In this document: positions 58,791 to 64,000 of the stretch, in pieces
Layout: the number at the start of each line of letters is the position of its first letter
Position numbering within the stretch: position 1 is the stretch's first letter
Source: Corella eumyota
Lineage: Eukaryota > Chordata > Ascidiacea > Phlebobranchia > Corellidae
Direction of reading: 5' to 3'
DNA: 64,000 nucleotides
Assembly: GCA_963082875.1 (NCBI GenBank)
Contig: OY720098.1
Coordinates: 6,262,001 to 6,326,000, forward strand
The notes under the pieces: generated by a model
Told to the model about the DNA's origin: nothing
What the model saw: the letters and a program-made list of their open reading frames with translations, nothing else
Databases searched by the model: none
Position numbers and translations under genes: made by a program

Positions 58791-61700
58791 ATGATGGACT
58801 TTGACAAAATTTTGGATGAGTTTGGTTCGATAGGAAGATACCAAATCTTCCTTATTGTGATGGTTTCCTACAGTAGTTTAATTTCAGGATGGAATGGTCT
58901 GGCAGCTTTGTTTGTGAATTTTATACCAGATTACAGGTAAATTACGTTGTTCAACAATCTTAAGTAAATTTATAAGCTTATAAACATGGTTATAAAAAAA
59001 TATGGCAAAAATTCTTTATCAAAAAGTCACTTACCTTAAATTTAAAATTGTCTGCTTTATTATAAACAGGTGCAGTGTTCCTCCAATAGACACAAACTAC
59101 AACCTCACAGAGTCAGAAATTTTAAATCTAACAACACCATATGATGCGGAAACTGGGGATTACAACACTTGTTACAGGTTAGTTGTAAAAACAACATTTT
59201 GTATAATTGTAATTAAAAAAATAAAATAAAAATTACTTAGGGACAAAAGTATATATCAAACTATTTAATTTATTTGGCACAAGTTTTAAAATTTTTATTT
59301 TAAATTAAGATATAACTACAACCTTAGTTCTTGTGGAGATAACTTGATGTTTTGTGTTAACAAATCAGCTGGCGAGATTCAATGTGATCGTGGTTATCAG
59401 TACGATGACTCTGTTTACACAGAAAGTATTGTCACAGAGGTACAAAATATTTTAAATACTAACTAAAGTAACAAAACAACATAGTTGTAAAAAAATTCCA
59501 GTAGTTTCACACTAGTAAGTTACAAGTTTTTTAACTAATTGGTTTATGCTTAAAAAAATTGTTTAATTTAGTTTGATTTGGTGTGTGACAGAGCATTTTA
59601 CGACCCCATTTCATTGTCATTTTATATGCTGGGTTATTTAATTGCTTCAATGACATTGGCCAATGCACCAGATAGGTAACATAATTTAAATAAAATATAT
59701 ATTTCAAGTATCAACATAAAAAAATTAAAAAATAACTATTTGAATTTTTTTTTTAATAAATAACAACTTCTTTTTTTATAAAGATGGGGAAGAAAATCAA
59801 TTATAACAATTTCCATTGTTTTTGTCTGTATTGTATATATTGCCACTGCTTTTATACATAACTATTGGTTTATGGTAAGCATTCGTTTTTTTGCTGGATT
59901 TTTTGGCTATGGAATATTTCTTGGAAATTTTATCTACAGTAAGTCGTTTTCACAAAATATAATTTTTTTTAAAAAAATTACAAAATATGAACCGTTACTC
60001 TATTAATTGTTTTATTTAACAAAAAAGGTCTATTTTATTTTTGCTTAAAAATTTAAATTTAAATGTGTTTTAGTTGTGGAAATTACAAATGATAAATGGA
60101 GAACATTAGTTGGTCTTTCATTTCAAATTAATTATGCTGTCGGTTACATGATTTTATCTGGTATAGGTTACAAGTGGAGAAACTATCATGAACTTTTGGT
60201 ACCTAACCTTCAAAAAACTAATTTTTTACATAATAATTGTTAAATACTTATAAATCATAATATAATTTAGACATAAAATATTTAAGCAATATACTCAATT
60301 TTTGTTCTTTTGTCAGTTTGTATTAGGAGTTTTATGTATTCCTTACGTTTTGTTTCAATTAATTCTGCCCGAATCACCAAGATGGTTGTTTGCAATGGGT
60401 AAAGATGAAGAAGGAAAGAAGGTAAATACTTATTAGTTTTATTTGCTTAGATTTTCATGTTTAAAATTTTTTGTGTTTAAGAAATATTTAAACTGTATGT
60501 TAACATACATTTTTAAAATACCAACTTAATAGATTAAATTATGTTGTTTCAGATAACAAGAAAGTTTGCGAAATTTAATGGATACAAAATAAATGAGGCA
60601 GATATTTGGAAAAATGCTGAAGTAGAGGATCCAATACTCAAGGTATGTTTTTTGATTTTGACTAAACTTACATGCTTTTTAATCTATTCATTCAAATTTT
60701 TATTTGAATTTATTAAAAATGTGGGATTAACTTTAAGTAATTATCACTAACAGGATGATGGAAGTCATAAAAAATACACATTTATTGATTTATTTCGTAC
60801 AAAGCGAATGGCAATAATAACCACTATCCTAACTTATGATTGGTAAGTAAATTAATATTATTTTTATTTTTAAGACATCATTTTAAAATTACTAAAACAA
60901 AGAATAATGTTTATTTGATTTAACCCTATATAAATAAATACTAAAAATTCTTTTACTACAGGTTTGTGGTTAGTTTGGTTTATTATGGAATCAGTCTTAA
61001 TGTTGGTGCCTTATATGGAACTGTGTTCGCCAATAATGCAATTAGTTAGTATTTCATTAAAATAAATGTAATAATTTGATGATCTATAAAGATCATAAAA
61101 CTTAAAGCGTTAAACAAAAAATGGCGTGTAGACTTATTAACAAGTATAGGCATTCAAAAATTCAAATAATGTCCTTACATTTTAGATGGATGCTTCGAAA
61201 TTGGATCTTTTCTATTTGTGATTCTGCTCATGGATAGAACTGGCCGCAAACCAATGTTTATTTTTCTAATTATGTTGTCAGGAGTCACAATATTGGGTTC
61301 AATGACAGCAGTAGAACTTTCAAATGGCAATGCTGGTAAAGTTTTAAAAAATTACGCATAAATGTAACATAAAAAAAAAATAACATCTAATAAAAATATA
61401 AAATTCAATAACAATTTTTTGATAAATTAGTTAATTTTTTAGATAGTGTTGTTATGTTATATTGCAGGTGTCAATACTTTAAGTGTGGTACTTGCTTGGA
61501 TTTGTAAGCTGGGAATATCGGGTTCTTATGGAATTTTATACACAATTACATCGGAACTTTATCCAACAGTTATAAGGTAAATACTACATAAACAATATCA
61601 AGCACCCAAAGTTAATAAGTAATAAGTGTACCCTTGTGACACAGTGCTGCAAAGGCTAAACAACAAACTATAAATAACAAATAATTAAATAGGTATATAA

Positions 61701-62194
61701 GCTACCGTTTTGTAGAAGTACTGGCATGGGATTATGTGCACTCATGGAAGGAATATCCGGTGTTTTACTTCCCTTTGTACTAGCCATACAAAAATATATA
61801 AGTTGGCTTCCTAATTTCCTGTTTGGGGTTATGGCAATTATCGGGGCATTGTTGTCTTTCTACTTTCCTGAAACACAAGAAAATGCCATGATGGAAACGC
61901 TAGAGGAGGCCGAGTTGTTTTATGCAGGAAAATTAGACAAATCTAAAAAGTATTTAAAAAATTTTTTTTGAAACACTTTTTGTTAACTAACTTAAATGCT
62001 ACCTGTTGTACTTATTATATTTTTAACTTGTTAAAGGTATTTAAGTGTTTACCAATAAATTAGAATACAAAAAAATTCAGCTAACTCAATTGTTTTTAAT
62101 GTAAAATTTTAAATTTAGATTCAACACAAACTATGACGACACCATTAAAAAAAATATTGCATATATTGGGGATAACATCGAAACAAAATTATAA
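58791..62194 (+). CDS. SLC22-family organic cation/carnitine transporter
   Basis: Fourteen exons, 58791-58936, 59070-59177, 59310-59439, 59572-59675, 59784-59938, 60074-60198, 60317-60421, 60553-60642, 60754-60842, 60962-61044, 61186-61335, 61468-61576, 61716-61949 and 62119-62194, join in phase to 567 residues (human OCTN2 557). The start MMDFDKILDEFGSIGRYQ is the SLC22 opening. A large extracellular loop with cysteines and N-glycosylation sequons follows the first membrane segment. DRWGRKS, LPESPRWLFAMGK, MDRTGRKP and SELYPTVIRSTGMG are the family signatures, and FPET closes the last segments. It moves organic cations, anions or zwitterions across the plasma membrane; exact substrate is not readable. 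The C-terminus ETKL is a possible PDZ ligand, as in OCTN proteins. Its position behind three BBOX genes favours carnitine or gamma-butyrobetaine. Confidence 0.93.
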
Positions 62195-63412
62195 CTTTAA
62201 TTACTATTTTTTATCACACAAATATATCAAACATAAAATTAGTGCCAATTCACCTATCTCAATTGCTTTTGTATATTTTTGATTTTTCTACATCTTCAAA
62301 TCCTTAAGGTTTTATATATATCTCATAAAAAATAAAGTTCATAAAGAGTCTATGTAAGTTAATATTGGTCTACACAGGCACTGTTAATAGGTTGACTATA
62401 AATATTGTAGTAGTCAAGAGATCACAAATGAGTTACATAAAAACATTGTCTAACTTAAACTGTGGCTAAAGAAAACTCAAAAATTTAACAAATTTATCCC
62501 ACTACAATTTCATCTTACAAATTTACTTAAACATAATTTTAAAAATTTAATTTGTTGTAGAGAAAAATACAAATTTAAACAAAAGCCGTCTGTTAGTTCT
62601 TGTGAAATGTTTTTATTGTCATAAGTAACATTTTTTAAATTTATTATTGTAAGTAAAAAATTATAGTTTTTTTTAGATGTTTGTAAAAAACTACACTAAA
62701 AAAATAATTAAAATACTTTTAACACATAAACTAATTACCAAAAAATATTTGTTAATGTTATAATGCAAATCTAAATTTATTAAAGGAATATTATTTTCTT
62801 ACAAAAAAAAAACAATTAAACTTGTATATATTTGATTAAAAATAAAGGCTTTTTAAAATAAAATCTTACATAACTATAGGAAAACCAGGTACAGCCAAAT
62901 GGGTGTATTCTTTAATCAATCTTATGGCAGCAACGAATGGTCAATTTTATAACAAAATTATACATAAATTTTTTTGACAGAAAAAAAAATATGGGCAAAA
63001 AAGTTTAAAATTTTAACTGGTGCAGTAAAAAACCCTATGTTAACCTTAAAGCTTCTGTCACAAATTAAGTTTTCTCTACTAAAGAATCAATTTATTTTAA
63101 AATTGATTTCACTAAACAACTTTCTTTACATCTGAATTAAAAAATTACCTTATATATACAGTAAAAAATAAAAATTACAATAAAAATCGATTACTATTAT
63201 TAATCTATGCTATAAGTAGTTCTATTATTGCTATAATCCATTATATATTTATAAATAAATTATATTTTAAAACATAATATAATTTTTAGATGAGACCCAA
63301 AAATATAAAAAAGAAAAGATTGAATAAATTAAATGTTTATATACACAACAATTATCCCTGCATATAACCATTAATTATTTGGTGATAAATCACTACTGAA
63401 ATTAAACACACA
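62195..63412. other. Intergenic between convergent SLC22 and serpin genes
   Basis: Strongly AT-rich 1.2 kb with A/T runs. It contains the 3' UTRs of two convergent genes. No further element recognised. Confidence 0.5.
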
Positions 63413-64000
63413 TTAGTTTGGATTTGCATATCTTCCCATAAACAAAATCGAATTAGAGGACTTGTGTTTTATTAAAAACATAAAAGGATGATCACACATG
63501 ACTTCTGGACTAGGTAAAACCATCATAAATGTAGCCACCATTGCTGTGGCAGCGGCAGCTTCTGTTCCCTCTTCATTAACTTCAATGAAAGCTTTGTGAG
63601 CAACAGTGGATACAAATAAATCAGGAGTGCCAGAAATGCCGGAGAGATCTGCTGTTGAAGGATCAAATATATCTTTTATACCCAGATCTTTTAAAGGCTT
63701 GACAAGATTCGAACCATACTCAATCTTCATTCTTGGCAAGCTAAGAACAATTTTTTGCTTAAAAAATTGAGTTGTTAGCTTGTTCAAAGTATCAACACTT
63801 AAGCTTTGCTCTAATTTCTCCAAACCAAATTTATCTTTTGGAAGTAAAATAATCATAGATGTTTCCTCTCCTTTATATGGTAGCTCAACAATTTGCAATC
63901 CGAGTTCTGGACTCTCAGCATATCCATATTTTCCTTCCCTTGACATCATTTTTACCTTGGAAGTTTTGTTATCGGACACATAAAAATCTGCATCATAAGT
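63413..64000 (-). CDS. Serpin, C-terminal part (cut by window edge)
   Basis: One open exon on the minus strand ends at 63413 and continues past the right edge. It covers the second half of a serpin: KMMSREGKYGYAESPELG, VELPYKGEETSMIILLPKD, then the hinge VNEEGTEAAAATAMV, which has the small residues needed for loop insertion and so suggests an inhibitory serpin. The end CDHPFMFLIKHKSSNSILF plus MGRYANPN is the shutter/C-terminal strand. The reactive bond should lie around Met-Met-Val-Leu after the hinge, which would suit elastase- or chymotrypsin-like proteases, but register is uncertain by a residue or two. No ER-retention signal follows the stop-proximal residues. Confidence 0.93.
   Translation of the reverse strand, partial: TYDADFYVSDNKTSKVKMMSREGKYGYAESPELGLQIVELPYKGEETSMIILLPKDKFGLEKLEQSLSVDTLNKLTTQFFKQKIVLSLPRMKIEYGSNLVKPLKDLGIKDIFDPSTADLSGISGTPDLFVSTVAHKAFIEVNEEGTEAAAATAMVATFMMVLPSPEVMCDHPFMFLIKHKSSNSILFMGRYANPN

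Noticed and set aside
61070-61140. TGATGATC and AAGATCATA in the SLC22 intron as a snoRNA or miRNA
   Set aside because: Only a short GATCTATAAAGATC palindrome; no D box or long stem.
46956-62194. BBOX-SLC22 block as an operon with trans-splicing
   Set aside because: Spacers of 0.7-2.5 kb are far longer than typical tunicate operon spacing, and each gene has room for its own promoter. Leader acceptors are suggestive only.
1-64000. Retroviral, LTR, Polinton-like elements or CRISPR arrays
   Set aside because: No paired long terminal repeats, reverse transcriptase, integrase, capsid-like or Cas-like frames, nor spaced direct repeats of CRISPR type, were found in either strand.

Overview
The window reads as AT-rich animal (metazoan) DNA with short introns, conserved GT-AG splice sites and compact multi-exon genes. 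Gene content (Frizzled 5/8-type receptor, Golgi sulfotransferases, a GT31 glycosyltransferase, SNU13, METTL23, HAUS8, SLC22 transporter, serpin), intron density and a tRNA-derived SINE family fit an invertebrate deuterostome. A tunicate such as Ciona is my best guess; that is an inference from style, not from a database match. All gene models below were spliced by hand, and the reading phase closes across every exon junction.

Layout. 1-1.3 kb: a 170-bp satellite array and a cluster of inverted TGGCAC motifs, followed by a possible hAT-type transposon end. 2.0-7.6 kb: a heparan-sulfate 3-O-sulfotransferase-like gene (+), a beta-1,3-galactosyltransferase-like gene (+) and METTL23 (-). 7.6-14 kb: a long non-coding stretch leading into a Frizzled 5/8-type gene (14.6-27.1 kb, +) with a 7.8-kb intron between its ligand-binding and membrane parts. 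27.5-28.9 kb: SNU13 (-), carrying a candidate box C/D snoRNA in its first intron. 30-33.4 kb: a galactose-3-O-sulfotransferase-like gene (+). 34.1-39.7 kb: a 17-exon gene (-) for an unrecognised Ser/Lys-rich protein with one C-terminal membrane span. 40.5-42.8 kb: a zinc-dependent MDR dehydrogenase (-). 43.6-46.5 kb: HAUS8 (+). 47-62.2 kb: three tandem gamma-butyrobetaine dioxygenase (BBOX) paralogues and an SLC22 transporter, all on +. The right edge cuts a serpin gene (-).

How the genes work together. The most striking arrangement is the last one. Three copies of the family that makes carnitine sit directly upstream of a member of the family that moves carnitine and organic cations. This looks like a small metabolic gene cluster in an animal genome. 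SNU13 is also notable because the protein binds the kink-turn of box C/D snoRNAs and its own intron appears to encode one. Three Golgi-type glycan enzymes (HS3ST, GT31, GAL3ST) occur in the first half; two of them show changes at residues usually conserved for cofactor binding.

Six copies of one tRNA-derived SINE are spread over the window, mostly in introns, and two of them are so alike that the family must have been active recently. Three introns appear to use GC-AG splice sites. I saw no retroviral, LTR or Polinton-like element and no CRISPR array.
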